Source: Mycobacterium gordonae
GTDB taxonomy: Bacteria > Actinomycetota > Actinomycetes > Mycobacteriales > Mycobacteriaceae
Reading direction: 5' to 3'
Assembly: GCF_017086405.1 (NCBI RefSeq)
Contig: NZ_CP070973.1
Span: forward strand, 620,001-684,000
Length of the DNA: 64,000 nt
Within the stretch, counting starts at the first letter, position 1. Every line of letters starts with the position of its first letter. Under the pieces are notes generated by a model that worked only from the letters and a program-made list of their open reading frames with translations, was not told where the DNA came from and did no database searches. Shown here one piece after another: positions 46,897 through 60,400 of the stretch. The position numbers and the translations under genes are program-made.

Positions 46897-49800
46897 CTAC
46901 GAACGGCCGTTCGAGAAGAACCCGGACAAAGTCGCGCCCGTATTGAGAAAGCCGGAGACGTAGGCTGCGGTCACAAGCTTCAGTGAACTCGTGTTCAAAG
47001 CGCCGGACATGGCATCGCCGCTGTTGGACAGGCCCGATAAAACCGCGCCCTTGTTCAACCAGCCCGACAGGTGGGTACCCACGTTCAGGAACCCCGAGAC
47101 GCTGCCGGGGCCGCTGTTAAAGAAGCCGGACGACGGATGGCTGGTGCTGTTCAAAAGGCCTGCGAGCGACGGCACGCTGAGCGAGGACACGCCCATCGCC
47201 CCTTGCCCGCTAATAAAGGCACCGAAACTCGCTTGGCCGGAGTTCAGTAAACCTGTGTTGATATCGCCGACGTTGGCCAGGCCGGTGTTGTAGTTCCCGA
47301 GGTTTAGGTAGCCTGTGTTGTAACTACCTGGGTTGAAGTCGCCGGTGTTGGCACTGCCTGGATTGAAGCCGCCGGTGTTGAAGCTGCCGACGTTTGCAAT
47401 TCCGGTATTCGCGTGGCCCGGATTGAGAAAACCAGTATTGAAATCGCCGGAGTTTCCGATTCCAAAGTTTCCGGTGCCGGAGTTGAAGAAGCCAATGTTT
47501 CCGGTGCCGGAGTTGAAGAGACCGATATTCCGGATGCCGGAGTTGAACAAACCCAAGTTACTGGAGTTCGAGTTGAGGGCACCAATACCCACCTGCCCGC
47601 TGCCACTCAGGCCGATGCCGATGCTGTTGCTGCCCGTGTTGCCAAAACCGATGTTGCTCACGCCGGTGTTGCCGAAGCCATAATTTTGAATTCCGCTGTT
47701 CCCGGCACCGATGTTATTGCTGCCCAGGTTGGCGAAGCCGAAGCTTGCGCTACCCTCATTTCCGGCGCCGATATTCAGGACGCCGACATTGCCGAATCCG
47801 AAGTTCTTGGCACCTTCGTTACCCGCTCCGAAATTCAGGCTGCCGAAATTCGAACTGCCGATGTTGGCTTGGCCGATGTTCGCTACACCGAAGTTCGATT
47901 CTCCGATATTAGCGAGGCCATAATTTGAGCCACCATCGTCAGGGCCTTTGAAAAAGCCAGCGAAGTTGGTGTGACCGGAGTTCCCTACGCCGGAGATGAA
48001 AGCGGGTATCGAGAGGCTGGCCGGGGATGAGTTGTAAATACCAGACACGGCATTGCCGTTGTTCAGCAAGCCCGACTGCAATATCCCATCATTGATGTAA
48101 CCCGAGTTGCCAGAGCCGCTGGTGAATAGGCCCGAAGTCCAAGATCCGATGTTACCGAGCCCCGAGAGTCCGATGGTGCCGCCGTTGAAGAAGCCCGAGG
48201 AGTTTCCGGCGCCGGTGTTGAAGAAGCCCGACGAAGGGCTGCCGGTGAAGTTCCCGAAGCCGGGACTTCCTTGGTAGGAGAACCCGAAGGTAAAGGGCCC
48301 GAAGGCGCTGACCCCGCTTGTATTGATGTTGTGCTGCAAGACCAGGTCAAGGTTGGTCACGGGTTGCAGGACGTTTGGCTCGAACACAAACGGCCCGAAT
48401 TCTGTGTCTTCCCAGGTGATGACTACACCCCCGGTGGTCTTGTCGATGGAAGTGATGGTCAGCGGTATCGCAGGAATCGTGAAACCATCGAGGGTGATTG
48501 CAGTGATAGTACCCGTAATCGGGATGCTTATCGGCGCGTTGAGGCCATAGTATAAAGGAATTTCGGGAATCGTGACCGAGTATGAAATACTAATCAAGCC
48601 CTGGTAATCACCTCGCCAGAACATGCCATTGCTGAAATTGCCCGAAATGAACCCACCAGTGTTCACATCTCCGGAATTGAAAAACCCGGTATTTGTGTTT
48701 CCGGTGTTGAAGTATCCGGTGTTGCTATTCCCCGGATTGAAGTCACCTGAATTAGCAGCGCCCGAGTTAAAGCTTCCGGTATTGGAGTTGCCTGAGTTCG
48801 CGAAGCCGGTATTGTAGTTGCCCGAGTTGCCTAAGCCGGTGTTGACGCTGCCCGAGTTGAGCAAGCCTGTATTCACAGTGCCGGAGTTTAAGAAACCGGT
48901 GTTGTAATCGCCCGAGCTTGCGAAGCCGAAGTTTCCGACGCCCGAATTCCCGATACCAAAATTTCCCCGCCCGGAGTTGAAGAATCCGACATTGTTGCTA
49001 CCCGAGTTAAACAGGCCGGTATGGCCGCTGCCGGAGTTGAACCCACCAACGCCGGTCTGGCCGTCGCCGGTAAGCCCGATGCCGATGTTGTTGTTGCCCG
49101 TGTTGGCCAGGCCGACATTGCCGACGCCGTAATTGGCGACCCCAACGTTGTAACTCCCCAGATTCCCTAGGCCGAAGTTACTGTCGCCCAGGTTGCCCAG
49201 GCCGACGGTGTAGCTGCCCAGATTGCCGAACCCCATCGCGAAGGTACCGGCGTTGCCGCTGCCCCAGTTGTTGCTGCCCAAGTTGCCGTCGCCCACGTTG
49301 TAATGGCCGGCGTTGCCGCTACCCAAGTTAAAGCCGCCGCGATTGCCAAACCCAAGGTTGAACAACATGTGCTTGACCTCGCCGCTCACCAGACGCCCCA
49401 TATCGGCCCCGTTGTTGGCGATCCCTGATGAACTGGGCGGCGTAGTCAGACCCACTGCGCTTGTGCTGAGGAACCCCGAAACAGAGTTGCCCATATTTGC
49501 CACGCCCGATTCCAGTGCGCCGAAGTTAAGCAAACCGGAGATGGTCGCGTCGCTCGCAGTTGCGTTCAGCCATCCGGAGATGTTCGTGCCGGAATTGAAG
49601 AAACCGGATGAGCTGCCGTGGCCTGTGTTGAAGAAGCCTGACGAGGGGCCGGTGGTGGCATTTCCGAATCCCGGGACGGCGGAGAGGTCGATGAGTGGAA
49701 ACACGACTGGACCGACGCGGCCGCTGGCGACCAGGTCGATCGCGGTGGCGGGACTGCCCACACGCACATCAATGGTGGGGAAGCTGAGCCCTATGGTCGG

Positions 49801-52800
49801 GATGGTAGCTGGGCCAAACTCCATTTCGATATAATCGAGGCCGCTGTCGAAGCCGGACGCGCTAATCATGGGAATAGTGAAACCCTCAATGACTCCGCCT
49901 GTGATACTGCCACTAATGGGAATGTCGATTGGAATATGGACGTGAAGATCTGCGGGAAATTCCAGCACGCTGATGACATAACGAAACCCAACCAGACCTT
50001 GCTTGTCACCACGCCATAACGAACCGTTGTTCATGTCGCCTGAAATAACGACCCCGGTGTTATAGTCGCCGCTATTTGCCATTCCGGTATTGTAGTTACC
50101 GGCATTGAAACCACCGGTATTGCCCAAACCTTGATTGAAGCTGCCCGTGTTGATACTGCCCAAGTTAAAACCACCCGTATTGTAGCTTCCTGTGTTCCCA
50201 AGACCTGTGTTGAGGCGACCGATATTCAAGAGGCCGGTGTTTGCATCTCCGGGGTTCGCCAAGCCCGTATTGTGGTCGCCCGTATTTCCGATGCCGAAAT
50301 TCCCCTTGCCCGAGTTTCCGATCCCGACATTCCCAGTACCAGAGTTAAACAAGCCAATATTATCGCTGCCGGAGTTGAAGAAGCCGATATTATGCACACC
50401 AGAGTTGAGAGCGCCGAATCCAACTTGTCCATCGCCGGTGAGACCGATGCCGAAATTATTCGAGCCGGAATTCGTTATGCCAATATTTCCACTACCGTGG
50501 TTGCCGAACCCGATATTGTTGATTCCAAGGTTCGCTAAGCCGAGGTTTCCGCCACCCAAGTTGCCCAGTCCGACGCTGTAGCTGCCCGAGTTTCCGAGAC
50601 CAATGACGAAGCTTCCTGAGTTGCCGCCCCCAATGTTGTTGCTGCCGAGATTGCCGCTGCCCAAGTTAAAGCTGCCGACGTTACTTTGACCGAGATTCAA
50701 CTCGCCGATGTTGCCGCTGCCGATATTGAGGGCCCCTTGGTTGGCCAGGCCAAAGTTGATTATCGCGCGTCCCGAGTCGGTGCCAAGGAGCCCGGCAAGG
50801 TTCGTGCCGACGTTACCGAAGCCCGCGTTGAAAGCCGGGGTGGCGAAGTCCAGAACGCTGGTGTTGGAGTAGCCGGAGATCGTGTTGCCCGCATTCAAGA
50901 TCCCCGATTGCAGCGCTCCGGCGTTCAGCACACCCGAGCTGCCTAGGCTCGCTGGCGAGAAGTTCCAGACGCCCGAATTATTCGCACCGAAGTTCGCGAA
51001 TCCCGATGCGCTACCGGCGCCGGTGTTGAAAAATCCCGACGAGGGGCCCGTGGTCGAGTTTCCGAATCCGGGCGCAGCCGGAATATATAGCAGCTGAAGT
51101 CTGATGGGGCCGACGCTGCCACTGATGTCGATGTCGATCGAGGTCGAGGGGCTCCCGATATTGACATAGCCGTCCGGCAATTGGACGCCTATTGCGGGGA
51201 TGACGATCGGGTCTATGGTGGCGTCACTGGCGAGGATCCCAATGTTGATGGCTGGAATTGAGAAAGGATTTAGTAGAACGTAACCACCGTGGAATGTTAT
51301 TGGGATGTTCACCGGGATATGAAGTCTTAGACTTGGGCTGATCTCGGGAATGGTGAGCGTCGCGTCGATGCCAAACAACCCCTGGTAATCTCCTGTTTGC
51401 AACAGTCCGTTGCTGTAATTTCCGGAGATGTACGCGCCGGTGGCGTAATGACCAGTATTGATCAGCCCAGTGTTATAGTCACCGGTATTGGCAATGCCGG
51501 TGTTTACTGCCCCTGCATTACCGATGCCTGTGTTAGTGCTGCCAACGTTAAAGAACCCAGTGTTATAGTTTCCAGCGTTGAAGAGCCCGGTGTTGACATT
51601 TCCGGAGTTGAAGATGCCAGTGTTGTAGTCTCCGGAGTTTCCAACGCCGAAATTGCCATCCCCGGAGTTCAGAAATCCGACATTGTTGCTGCCCGTGTTG
51701 AATAATCCCAAGTTCTGGCTTCCGGTGTTGATCGCACCAAGGCCAATCTGGCCACTGCCCGTCAAGCCGATGCCAATATTATTACTGCCCGTATTGGCGA
51801 GTCCGATGTTGCCGATACCGCTGTTCGCAAGACCGATGTTGTAGCTGCCAAGGTTCGCCATGCCCAAGTTCGAGTCGCCGAGATTGGCGAATCCGATGCT
51901 GTAGCTACCCAGATTGCCGAAGCCGTAGTCAAAGAATCCCGAGTTTCCGATTCCCATGTGGAAAGATCCGATGTTTCCGCCACCGAAGTTGGACGAGCCA
52001 CGATTACCGACGCCCCAGTTGGAGTCGCCGATGTTCCCGCCGCCGAAGTTGCGAGTGCCGACATCGGCGAATCCCAAGTTGTAGTCGGTAGCGCCAGAAG
52101 TTAGGCCAAGCAGACCCGCAACATGTGCGCCCATGTTGCCAAGACCTGAAATCTCCGCCGTTGTCGTCAACTCGGCAGAGCTGATGTTGAGCACTCCGGA
52201 GATCGCGCTTCCCACGTTGAAGGCGCCCGAACTCAGCCCCCCGATATTCTTGACGCCCGCAGAACCGAATCCTTCCGACGCTATGTTGAGCAATCCCGAG
52301 TTGGGTCCGACGTTGCCGAAACCGGAGCCGCCGCCAATGCCGCTGTTGAAAAAGCCCGACGAAGGACTGGTGGTCCAGTTGCCGAAGCCGGACGTGAGTG
52401 GACTGTCAAAGATGGACAGCCTGATCGGCGAGGTTGTGATAGCGAAGCCGTCGTTCGGTCCACCGATAGTGAGCTGTAGGACGGGAAGACTGACCGAGAT
52501 CGTCGGGATGGTGATGGGGCCGACTGACGCGGCTTCGGTTCCCAAGCCTTCCACAATGACGCGAGGGATCGTGAAAGTTTGCAGGGCCAACGTGCCGGTG
52601 AATGCGGTGATCGGTATGTCGATGCCCGCGGCGACGTTGAGTGTCAACGGGATGGAGAATGCTAGCCCGGGGTTGATAAGACCTTGATAGTCGTTGGATG
52701 TGAGGAGGCCGTTGCTGTAGTTGCCTGTGATGAACGCGCCGGTGTTGAAGCTGCCACTATTGGAAGATCCGGTGTTGGCATTGCCAAGGTTGAACGATCC

Positions 52801-55800
52801 GGTATTCAGATCGCCTAGGTTGAAGTTGCCGGTGTTGGTATCGCCGATGCTGTAGAAGCCCACGTTCGAGTTGCCGGCGTTACCAATGCCCGTGTTGACG
52901 TCGCCGGTGTTGAACCAGCCCGTGTTGACGTTGCCCGCGTTGGCAAAGCCGGTGCTATAGAGGCCGGAGTTTCCCATGCCAAAGTTCCCAGTGCCCGAGT
53001 TGCCAATGCCGAAGTTGTGGATGCCCGAGTTGCCGATGCCGAGGTTTCCGGAGCCGGAGTTGAAGAAGCCGACATTGTCCGTGCCGGAGTTGAAGAGGCC
53101 AATGTTGCGGCCGCCGGAGTTCAGACCACCGAATCCGACGCGGCCGTCGCCGGTGAGTCCGATGCCCACATTATTGCTGCCGCTGTTGGCGAACCCGACG
53201 TTATTCCTGCCGGTGTTGGCCAGGCCGATATTGTCGATCCCGTTGTTGCCCGCCCCGATGTTGTAAGCGCCCAGGTTGCCCATACCGAAATTGACTTCAC
53301 CCAGGCTACCCACACCGATGTTGTAGCTCCCGAGGTTGCCAAATCCGAGATCGAAGATGCCATTGTTGCCACTGCCGATGTTATTGGCACCAATATTGGC
53401 GCTGCCGAAATTAGCGCTGCCCAGGTTGCCGTTGCCGATGTTGTAGTTGCCGACATTCCCGCCACCTAGGTTGAAGCCGCCGAGATTTGCTATACCCACG
53501 TTGTAGACTGGGTTTCCAGCGCCAAGACCGAATAATCCGCCTAACCTTGTGCCGACATTGGCTACACCAGAGGTGAAGCCAGGTTGCAATGAATCAGAGA
53601 GGGCAGCGTTGGCGAATCCGGACACGGTGTTGCCGACGTTTGCCACGCCTGATGTCAGCGTGCCGACATTAAACAATCCAGAACTTTGGACTTCCGCAAA
53701 CATTGAATTCGTTGCCACATTTGAGAGTCCAGATGTGCCCGAACCGATATTTCCCCACCCCGATAACCCACCGGCGCCAGTGTTGAAAAATCCCGAAGAC
53801 GGCAATGTCGTCGAATTCCCGAACCCTGGCCCACCCGGAATACGGATGAACGGAATGTCGACAGGTCCGAAATCGACGTGCGTGCCGATCGTCACGCCCC
53901 TGCCCGGCCCGCCGACAAAAATCGACGGTTGTGGCATCGATACGGTGATGGTGCCGATGGAAATATCTTTGATTTCACCGCTATTCGTCAGCAGGCTCAG
54001 CGGAATGCTTGGAATGTCTACGCCGTTGAAGATCGCCGGTGTTATCGTCGCGTGAATGGGTATGTTGATCGGTATGTCTACATCGAGACTCAGAAGTCGA
54101 AGCTCCGGAACGTACAAACCAACATTGATGTCGAGATGGCCATTGTCGTCGCCGCGGTAAAGCAATCCATTATTGTAGTCGCCGTTAATGAACGCGCCGG
54201 TGTTGAAATTGCCGGTATTGGCGGCTCCTGTGTTATAACTCCCGCTATTTAGATGTCCCGTGTTGAGGTCGCCCAAATTCAATGCGCCGGTATTCGCGTC
54301 GCCAATGTTGAGCAGGCCAGTATTATAGCTGCCGGCATTGCTGATCCCGGTGTTGACGTTGCCGGAGTTAAGTAGGCCGGTATTGGTACTTCCGGAGTTG
54401 GCAAATCCGGTACTGTAGTTTCCGGTGTTCCCAATGCCGAAGTTTCCGTCCCCCGAGTTTCCGATGCCCATATTCCCGGAGCCCGAGTTGAATAGCCCGA
54501 AATTGTTTCTGCCGGAATTGAAGAAACCGATATTGCCGGCGCCCGAGTTGAGCGTTCCGAACCCCATCTGTCCATTTCCGCGGAGACCGATGCCGATATT
54601 GTTGGCGCCGACGTTCGCAATGCCGACATTGCCAAAGCCGTTGTTGGCAATGCCGATGTTGTAGCCACCTAGGTTGCCAAGACCTAGGTTGGAGTCGCCG
54701 AGGTTGGCGACTCCGGAGTTATAGTCGCCTAGATTGCCGTAGCCGATGTCGAATGTTCCGTGGTTTGCGCCACCGACGTTGTATGAGCCGATGTTTGCGT
54801 TCCCGAAATTCGAGCTGCCGAGGTTGCTGCTGCCAATGTTAATGGCCCCGTAGTTTGCGAAGCCGAAGTTTAAGCCTGGATTGCCCGCGATGTTACCGAA
54901 CAAGCCTGCGACCGCTGTGCCGACGCTGCCGACGCCTGATGTGAAGGCGGACGTCGTCTGGCTGGCGGTGCTGGTGTTGTAAAGTCCCGAAATGGTGTTG
55001 CCCAGATTCGCGACACCCGACAGCTGAGCGCCGACATTCAGCAGGCCCGACGTTCCCGAGCTGTCCACGCCGGTGTTCCACAGGCCTGATGTGTTGGCGC
55101 CCAGGTTTCCAAAGCCGGATGTGCTGCCGCCGCCGTAGTTGAAGAAACCCGATGACGGGGCGCTGGTTGAGTTTCCGAACCCTGGGCTCGCTTGAATTTC
55201 GAGCAGCGGGATGGAGAAGCCGCCGAAGGTTCCATTGATGTTGATGTCGATTGTCGTGGTAGGTCCGCCTATGGAAATGACCGCACTCGGAAGGAAGGCT
55301 GACGATTGAGGCAGCACTATAGGACCAAATGAATAAAGGCCGGGAAGGGATTGCTCGGGAAATGCGAAGCCATCGACCAGAATTGCTTGGCCGGGAATAA
55401 CGATTAACTGGCTTACTGGTATGCTAATCAGTTGTTTAATATTGATTGCGGGAATCGCAATGGAAATGTTCGCGCCGATTAGTCCTTGGCGATCGCCTCG
55501 CCATAGGATACCGTTGTTCATGTCGCCTGATATGAACGCACCTGTGTTGAAATCGCCAGTGTTGGCCAGGCCGGTGTTGTAGTTGCCTGAGTTGAGGAGC
55601 CCGGTGTTGTAGTTACCTGGATTGAAACTGCCGGTATTTGCATTGCCGGTGTTGAGATCACCCGTATTGTAGCTACCACTGTTATAGTTTCCGGTGTTGG
55701 CGAGACCAGTGTTCGCGATGCCGCTGTTCGCTGAGCCGGTGTTAAGGAGGCCCGTATTGTAGTCCCCGGGATTGCCGATACCAGAATTTCCGATGCCGGC

Positions 55801-56733
55801 ATTGAAGAGACCTACATTTCCCGTGCCCGAGTTGAAAAATCCAACGTTTCCGCTTCCCGAATTGAATAGACCAATGTTGTTGGGGCCAGAGTTCAGTGCA
55901 CCGAGGCCGGCGCGGCCAATGCCGGCGAGCCCGATTCCGACATTATTGTGGCCGGAAAGCCCGATTCCGATGTTGTTGGTCCCGGTATTTCCGAGGCCTA
56001 GATTGTACTCCCCCGCATTTCCTATGCCAAAGTTGCTAGTGCCGTAATTCCCAATGCCGGCGTTGTAGCTTCCCCGGTTTCCAACGCCGATATTAATGAT
56101 GCCGGTGTTTGCGATGCCGACGGGTCCGAAGCTGTCCCAGCCGGGGGATGCCGCCGCGGGTGCGAATGCGGTCGCGGCCGTGTTGATGAGTTCGCTCGGC
56201 AGCGGCGCAGGATGCTGGACTGGTGGGGGGAAAGGCGTGAGTTGGGAGACAAGGGCCGACACCCCGGCGTGATATCCGGACATGGCGGCCACATCCTGAG
56301 CCCACATTTGCTCATACGCGTTTTCGATAGTCGCGATCGCGTGGGCATTTTGGCCAAGCCAGTTGGAGAACACCAGCGATCCCAACCGAAGGCGGTTGAG
56401 TGCAATCGTGGCCGGATGCACCGTGGCTGCCCGCGCCGTTTCAAACGCGGCCGCCGCCAGTCTGGTCAGCGCGGCGGCCAGTTCGGCCTCAGTAGCGGCT
56501 GCACTCAACCAGCCGACATAGGGCGCAGCCGCTCGCGTCATTGCTATTGACGCGCGTCCCTGCCAGGAGCGCTCTGTCAGGCTCGCCGTCACCGATTCGA
56601 ACGAGGCGGCGACTGCGGTCAATTCGGCTCCTAAACCGTCCCACGCCGCTGCTGCGGCCAATAGGGATGTTGGCCCATGTCCGGCGAACAGCCGTGCCGA
56701 ATTGATCTCTGGTGGCAACACCGAAAAGTTCAT
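46897..56733 (-). CDS. Giant PPE-MPTR protein (3278 aa)
   Basis: A single unbroken frame of 9.8 kb. Residues 1-180 are a PPE domain ([16 protein letters not shown], turn [10 protein letters not shown]). The rest is seven blocks of MPTR pentapeptides (NxGxGNxG, SGFFNSG). Six non-repeat, beta-prone spacers of roughly 110-130 residues separate them, each opening with a [14 protein letters not shown] motif and ending [16 protein letters not shown]. The architecture resembles PPE24/54/55/56 of M. tuberculosis but is not syntenic with them. ESX-5 export and cell-surface localisation are expected. The long intact frame, against broken PE_PGRS genes nearby, argues that it is under selection. Confidence 0.93.
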   Translation of the reverse strand: MNFSVLPPEINSARLFAGHGPTSLLAAAAAWDGLGAELTAVAASFESVTASLTERSWQGRASIAMTRAAAPYVGWLSAAATEAELAAALTRLAAAAFETARAATVHPATIALNRLRLGSLVFSNWLGQNAHAIATIENAYEQMWAQDVAAMSGYHAGVSALVSQLTPFPPPVQHPAPLPSELINTAATAFAPAAASPGWDSFGPVGIANTGIINIGVGNRGSYNAGIGNYGTSNFGIGNAGEYNLGLGNTGTNNIGIGLSGHNNVGIGLAGIGRAGLGALNSGPNNIGLFNSGSGNVGFFNSGTGNVGLFNAGIGNSGIGNPGDYNTGLLNTGSANSGIANTGLANTGNYNSGSYNTGDLNTGNANTGSFNPGNYNTGLLNSGNYNTGLANTGDFNTGAFISGDMNNGILWRGDRQGLIGANISIAIPAINIKQLISIPVSQLIVIPGQAILVDGFAFPEQSLPGLYSFGPIVLPQSSAFLPSAVISIGGPTTTIDININGTFGGFSIPLLEIQASPGFGNSTSAPSSGFFNYGGGSTSGFGNLGANTSGLWNTGVDSSGTSGLLNVGAQLSGVANLGNTISGLYNTSTASQTTSAFTSGVGSVGTAVAGLFGNIAGNPGLNFGFANYGAINIGSSNLGSSNFGNANIGSYNVGGANHGTFDIGYGNLGDYNSGVANLGDSNLGLGNLGGYNIGIANNGFGNVGIANVGANNIGIGLRGNGQMGFGTLNSGAGNIGFFNSGRNNFGLFNSGSGNMGIGNSGDGNFGIGNTGNYSTGFANSGSTNTGLLNSGNVNTGISNAGSYNTGLLNIGDANTGALNLGDLNTGHLNSGSYNTGAANTGNFNTGAFINGDYNNGLLYRGDDNGHLDINVGLYVPELRLLSLDVDIPINIPIHATITPAIFNGVDIPSIPLSLLTNSGEIKDISIGTITVSMPQPSIFVGGPGRGVTIGTHVDFGPVDIPFIRIPGGPGFGNSTTLPSSGFFNTGAGGLSGWGNIGSGTSGLSNVATNSMFAEVQSSGLFNVGTLTSGVANVGNTVSGFANAALSDSLQPGFTSGVANVGTRLGGLFGLGAGNPVYNVGIANLGGFNLGGGNVGNYNIGNGNLGSANFGSANIGANNIGSGNNGIFDLGFGNLGSYNIGVGSLGEVNFGMGNLGAYNIGAGNNGIDNIGLANTGRNNVGFANSGSNNVGIGLTGDGRVGFGGLNSGGRNIGLFNSGTDNVGFFNSGSGNLGIGNSGIHNFGIGNSGTGNFGMGNSGLYSTGFANAGNVNTGWFNTGDVNTGIGNAGNSNVGFYSIGDTNTGNFNLGDLNTGSFNLGNANTGSSNSGSFNTGAFITGNYSNGLLTSNDYQGLINPGLAFSIPLTLNVAAGIDIPITAFTGTLALQTFTIPRVIVEGLGTEAASVGPITIPTISVSLPVLQLTIGGPNDGFAITTSPIRLSIFDSPLTSGFGNWTTSPSSGFFNSGIGGGSGFGNVGPNSGLLNIASEGFGSAGVKNIGGLSSGAFNVGSAISGVLNISSAELTTTAEISGLGNMGAHVAGLLGLTSGATDYNLGFADVGTRNFGGGNIGDSNWGVGNRGSSNFGGGNIGSFHMGIGNSGFFDYGFGNLGSYSIGFANLGDSNLGMANLGSYNIGLANSGIGNIGLANTGSNNIGIGLTGSGQIGLGAINTGSQNLGLFNTGSNNVGFLNSGDGNFGVGNSGDYNTGIFNSGNVNTGLFNAGNYNTGFFNVGSTNTGIGNAGAVNTGIANTGDYNTGLINTGHYATGAYISGNYSNGLLQTGDYQGLFGIDATLTIPEISPSLRLHIPVNIPITFHGGYVLLNPFSIPAINIGILASDATIDPIVIPAIGVQLPDGYVNIGSPSTSIDIDISGSVGPIRLQLLYIPAAPGFGNSTTGPSSGFFNTGAGSASGFANFGANNSGVWNFSPASLGSSGVLNAGALQSGILNAGNTISGYSNTSVLDFATPAFNAGFGNVGTNLAGLLGTDSGRAIINFGLANQGALNIGSGNIGELNLGQSNVGSFNLGSGNLGSNNIGGGNSGSFVIGLGNSGSYSVGLGNLGGGNLGLANLGINNIGFGNHGSGNIGITNSGSNNFGIGLTGDGQVGFGALNSGVHNIGFFNSGSDNIGLFNSGTGNVGIGNSGKGNFGIGNTGDHNTGLANPGDANTGLLNIGRLNTGLGNTGSYNTGGFNLGSINTGSFNQGLGNTGGFNAGNYNTGMANSGDYNTGVVISGDMNNGSLWRGDKQGLVGFRYVISVLEFPADLHVHIPIDIPISGSITGGVIEGFTIPMISASGFDSGLDYIEMEFGPATIPTIGLSFPTIDVRVGSPATAIDLVASGRVGPVVFPLIDLSAVPGFGNATTGPSSGFFNTGHGSSSGFFNSGTNISGWLNATASDATISGLLNFGALESGVANMGNSVSGFLSTSAVGLTTPPSSSGIANNGADMGRLVSGEVKHMLFNLGFGNRGGFNLGSGNAGHYNVGDGNLGSNNWGSGNAGTFAMGFGNLGSYTVGLGNLGDSNFGLGNLGSYNVGVANYGVGNVGLANTGNNNIGIGLTGDGQTGVGGFNSGSGHTGLFNSGSNNVGFFNSGRGNFGIGNSGVGNFGFASSGDYNTGFLNSGTVNTGLLNSGSVNTGLGNSGNYNTGFANSGNSNTGSFNSGAANSGDFNPGNSNTGYFNTGNTNTGFFNSGDVNTGGFISGNFSNGMFWRGDYQGLISISYSVTIPEIPLYYGLNAPISIPITGTITAITLDGFTIPAIPLTITSIDKTTGGVVITWEDTEFGPFVFEPNVLQPVTNLDLVLQHNINTSGVSAFGPFTFGFSYQGSPGFGNFTGSPSSGFFNTGAGNSSGFFNGGTIGLSGLGNIGSWTSGLFTSGSGNSGYINDGILQSGLLNNGNAVSGIYNSSPASLSIPAFISGVGNSGHTNFAGFFKGPDDGGSNYGLANIGESNFGVANIGQANIGSSNFGSLNFGAGNEGAKNFGFGNVGVLNIGAGNEGSASFGFANLGSNNIGAGNSGIQNYGFGNTGVSNIGFGNTGSNSIGIGLSGSGQVGIGALNSNSSNLGLFNSGIRNIGLFNSGTGNIGFFNSGTGNFGIGNSGDFNTGFLNPGHANTGIANVGSFNTGGFNPGSANTGDFNPGSYNTGYLNLGNYNTGLANVGDINTGLLNSGQASFGAFISGQGAMGVSSLSVPSLAGLLNSTSHPSSGFFNSGPGSVSGFLNVGTHLSGWLNKGAVLSGLSNSGDAMSGALNTSSLKLVTAAYVSGFLNTGATLSGFFSNGRS
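48230..55500 (-). repeat. Six-fold super-repeat of about 1.38 kb in the giant PPE gene
   Basis: The Ile/Pro-rich spacers lie near 55160-55500, 53790-54180, 52370-52700, 51060-51390, 49650-50030 and 48230-48610. Centre-to-centre distance is close to 1380 bases (about 460 residues). Each unit has the same order: MPTR array, NGLLxxxDxQGL motif, IPI-rich spacer, GFGNST-PSSGFFN, short array. DNA identity between units is only moderate, so the duplications are old. Confidence 0.85.
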
Positions 56734-57401
56734 TCGTGAGAACCGCCCTGTCAGACTGGTCGTAGATCAGAATTGAAGTTGCTCACTGAGCGCCGCTAAG
56801 GATGCAAGAGCTTACTAAGCCTAATGGTTGTTGATGAATTTCAACATATATTGCGAAGATTGACCGGAATCAATTCGACTCGACTTCTTCCTGAGATCAT
56901 TTGTCAGTTTGGGCTGCTGGTTTGCTTCGCGGCAGTGCGAATGTTGTCCCGTACAGGTGACTGCCCGTTTCTGCGCCTTGATTCGAGAATTATGTTCTAA
57001 TCGCGAACCCTCGACGTCTCCGATCGTACAAAGCCAGTAGCCGATCCAACTCGCCCCTGATTGGGTGTCGCTGGACTAGTCAGACTGCGGCCGAAATGGC
57101 TAACCCTAAACCAATTCACTCGGCGCCGTTTCGGTAGGAAAGATGAAGGGAGTTGACGCTGTCCCAACGGCGTTGAGACAGCGGGAAGCGCGGCAGTTGG
57201 GCGGCGGTTCATCGCCAGCGCGATGAGCGCTCGGCGGTTGCCAACGCCGATGGGCTATTGCGGGCCAGGTTCGCAACCAGAGTGGCTTTCAGACCCCCGT
57301 ATGACGCCGTCCTGCCGACTGGGCGGTCACACAGGTGATGGGTGGGACATTAGCGTCCGGTAGCGACGCGGGATGCGACGCTACCGGACGCGAGAGACTG
57401 T
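56734..57401. other. Intergenic region between the giant PPE and the PE-chitinase gene
   Basis: About 670 bases. It is AT-richer near 56760-57000 (the PPE promoter side). I see no supported gene; the minus-strand frame at 56997-57212 looks non-coding. A strong hairpin near 57353-57391 ends the PE-chitinase transcript. Confidence 0.6.
57353..57391 (-). terminator. Hairpin terminator after the PE-chitinase gene
   Basis: GCGTCCGGTAGCG (57353-57365), 13-base loop, CGCTACCGGACGC (57379-57391): a perfect 13-bp stem starting 11 bases after the stop codon. It lacks a U-tract. Confidence 0.75.
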
Positions 57402-60400
57402 TTAATCGTCGAACTCGCTGAAGGTGCGTGAGAAGGCCCAAGCTTCTTGTTGCACCCCGCTGCTGGTGTTTGTCAGGGTGCCCACCGGCCCGGGATAGTC
57501 GCGGTTCGCTGACCACATGTGCACTCCGCCCAGCCCCTTCGTCTCGGCGAAATCAGTCAGCTTTTGTGCGTCAGCGAGTGTGAAAACTTCGACCGGATTG
57601 TCGTTGACACCGATCATGGGTGTCACATCAATCATCGCCCAGATCTCCGCGTCCGTCTTCGACGGATATAGCGGCACGAGTTGATCGTGGACTGCGGTCG
57701 CGGCCTGAATTGCGTAGTCGCCCATCTTGCCGTCGTACGACAGACTCGGGTCGAAATAGTCCATGGTCATTATGTTGACGTGCGCGATATCCACCCCATT
57801 CGCGATGGCGTTCGTGACGACACCCATCCCGACATGGGTAAGACCCGTCGGCAGGACGGGCAGGGTGAAAGATACTTCAACGGGGCTACCGGAACTATTG
57901 CCCTCCGCTTGAAGCATGGCGATCGCCTGGGAGCGACGCGTCAAAGACGCAACGTCACCCTGAGCGGCACCCTCAATGTCGAAGTCAAGCTTGCGGATTC
58001 CGTATTCGTCCATCACTGATGTGTACTTCGCCGCCAGCGCCTCGGCGTTCGGCGTGGTCAGCGCAAGTTCCTGATTCGCCGCCCCGCCGAAGGAGATGGT
58101 GGCGTCAATACCTGCGGTATGCATGGCGGCGATCTGGTTGTCGATCAGATAACGCAGGTTTCCCCCGTCGATCGAGTATGCGTCGAAGCCTCCCCAGGCC
58201 GGCTGGCCTTGTGAGTTGCTGGTAATGAAACCGAGCATCACATGGTCGATGTCCCCGTTGGCGCCCGCCCCTGCGAAGTCGAACTGGGGGAACAACGTCA
58301 GGTCGACATACGGTGAGAACTCCGGCTCTCCCCAAAGCCCGGTGCTGCCGCCGCCGGTGCTGCCGCCGCCGGTGCTGCCGCCGCCGGTGCTGCCGCCGCC
58401 GGTGCTGCCGCCGCCGGTTTCCCCGCCGCCGGTGCTGCCGCCGCCGGTGCTGCCGCCGCCGGTTTCCCCGCCGCCGGTGCTGCCGCCGCCGGTTTCCCCG
58501 CCGCCGGTGCTGCCGCCGCCGGTGCTGCCGCCGCCGGTGCTGCCGCCGCCGGTGCTGCCGCCGCCGGTTTCCCCGCCGCCGGTGCTGCCGCCGCCGGTTT
58601 CCCCGCCGCCGGTGCTGCCGCCGCCGGTGCTGCCGCCGCCGGTGCTGCCCCCGCCGGTTTCACCGCCGCCGGTGCTGCCGCCGCCAGACGGCTCTCCGTT
58701 GATCAAAACGTTGGTGGGCGGTGAGTATTCGCCGTCGTGGGCGGCCTGGAACCCGACTGTGACCGACTCGCCCGGTGCAATCGTCCGCGTCCAATCCGCC
58801 GCGGTAAGGGTGTAGTGAGTGCCGGACCGGGCGAGCTGTCCGCTCCAAGCACTGGTGATGGAAGTATTTGCTGGCAGGTCAAACTCGACCTTCCAGTTAG
58901 TCAGCGCCGTCGTACCCGAATTGGTGATTGTGTAGTTTGCCACGAACCCGTTGTCCCAACGTGACGTGGCGGTGTAGTTCGCCGCAATTCCGGTTTCTCC
59001 GCCGCCGGTGCCGCCGCCGGTAGTGCCTCCGCCGGTTTCTCCGCCGCCGGTGCCGCCGCCGGTTTCTCCGCCGCCGGTGCCGCCGCCGGTAGTGCCTCCG
59101 CCGGTTTCTCCGCCGCCGGTGCCGCCGCCGGTTTCTCCGCCGCCGGTGCCGCCGCCGGTGGTGCCTCCGCCGGTTTCTCCGCCGCCGGTGCCGCCGCCGG
59201 TGGTGCCTCCGCCGGTTTCTCCGCCGCCGGTGCCGCCGCCGGTGGTGCCTCCGCCGGTTTCTCCGCCGCCGGTGCCGCCGCCGGTGGTGCCTCCGCCGGT
59301 TTCTCCGCCGCCGGTGCCGCCGCCGGTGGTGCCTCCGCCGGTTTCTCCGCCGCCGGTGCCGCCGCCGCCGGTGCTGCCCCCGCCGGTGGTGCCCCCGCCG
59401 GTGCTGCCCCCGCCGGTGGTGCCCCCGCCGGTGGTGCCCCCGCCGGTGGTGCCCCCGCCGGTGGTGCCCCCGCCGGTGGTGCCGGATGGCTGTCCGTTCA
59501 CCAGGACGTTGGTAGGCGCCGAGTATGCCTCGGTATGTGCGCCTTGGAAGCCGACGGTGACCGAGCCGCCGGGTGCAATGGTGCTGTTATAACTCTCGGG
59601 GTTGACAGTGTATTGGGTGCCAGTCTGGGAAAGTTGTCCGTTCCAGAGATTCGTGATGGATTCATGTGCGGGCATTTCGAACTGGAGTTGCCAGCCTGTC
59701 AGCGGAGTCGAGCCCGAGTTGGTGATCGTGTACTTGGCAATGAAGCCACCATCCCAGCGTGAAGAGGTCGTGTACGTCGCAGTGACGTCGGTGTCGCCGG
59801 CGGCCGAGAGTAGTGCCGCCGTGGGAGTGGACTCGGGCGACGCTGGCGCAGCCGGTGTCGGGGTTGAAAGGGCGCCAGCGCGGGCAGCCTCGTTCGCGGC
59901 TTTGCCGGCGATGGTATCGACTGCCGCGGACCCCGTCTCAGTGGTTTGCGCAGCACCGCCGGTGCCGCCTTGCCCGATGCTTTCGTGCTGGGCTGACGGC
60001 GTCGCAATCTCGATGCCAACTTCCGGCTGAGGATTGCCGGCAAGGATGGCGGCCGCAGGTTGTGCGTCCGGTTCGCGGACGAGCGGACTCACGACTGCAA
60101 GCGCCGCTTTCTGCACGCTCTGCACGAGTGACATGTTGGTCGCCTCGGCGGCCGCGTAACTTACCGCCCCCGTGCGCATTGCCTGTACGAACTGCTCGTG
60201 AAACCGCGCCACATGTACATCCAGCGCCTGATACTCCTGGGCATAGTCGCCGAACAACGTTGCGATGGCCGTCGACACTTCATCGGCGGCGGCGCCCAAG
60301 ACCCTCGTCGTCGAAGCCGCCGCCCTCGTGTTCGCCGCGCTCAGTGCTGAGCGGATTGCCCCGAGATCAATCGCCGCTGCCAGGACAATTGCCGGATTTG

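Noticed and set aside
56997..57212. 71-codon minus-strand frame in the gap before the giant PPE gene
   Set aside because: Composition and lack of a ribosome site suggest chance.
58324..59488. Possible CRISPR-like or satellite array of short GC-rich repeats
   Set aside because: Units are head-to-tail without unique spacers and encode an in-frame Gly/Ser/Thr linker.
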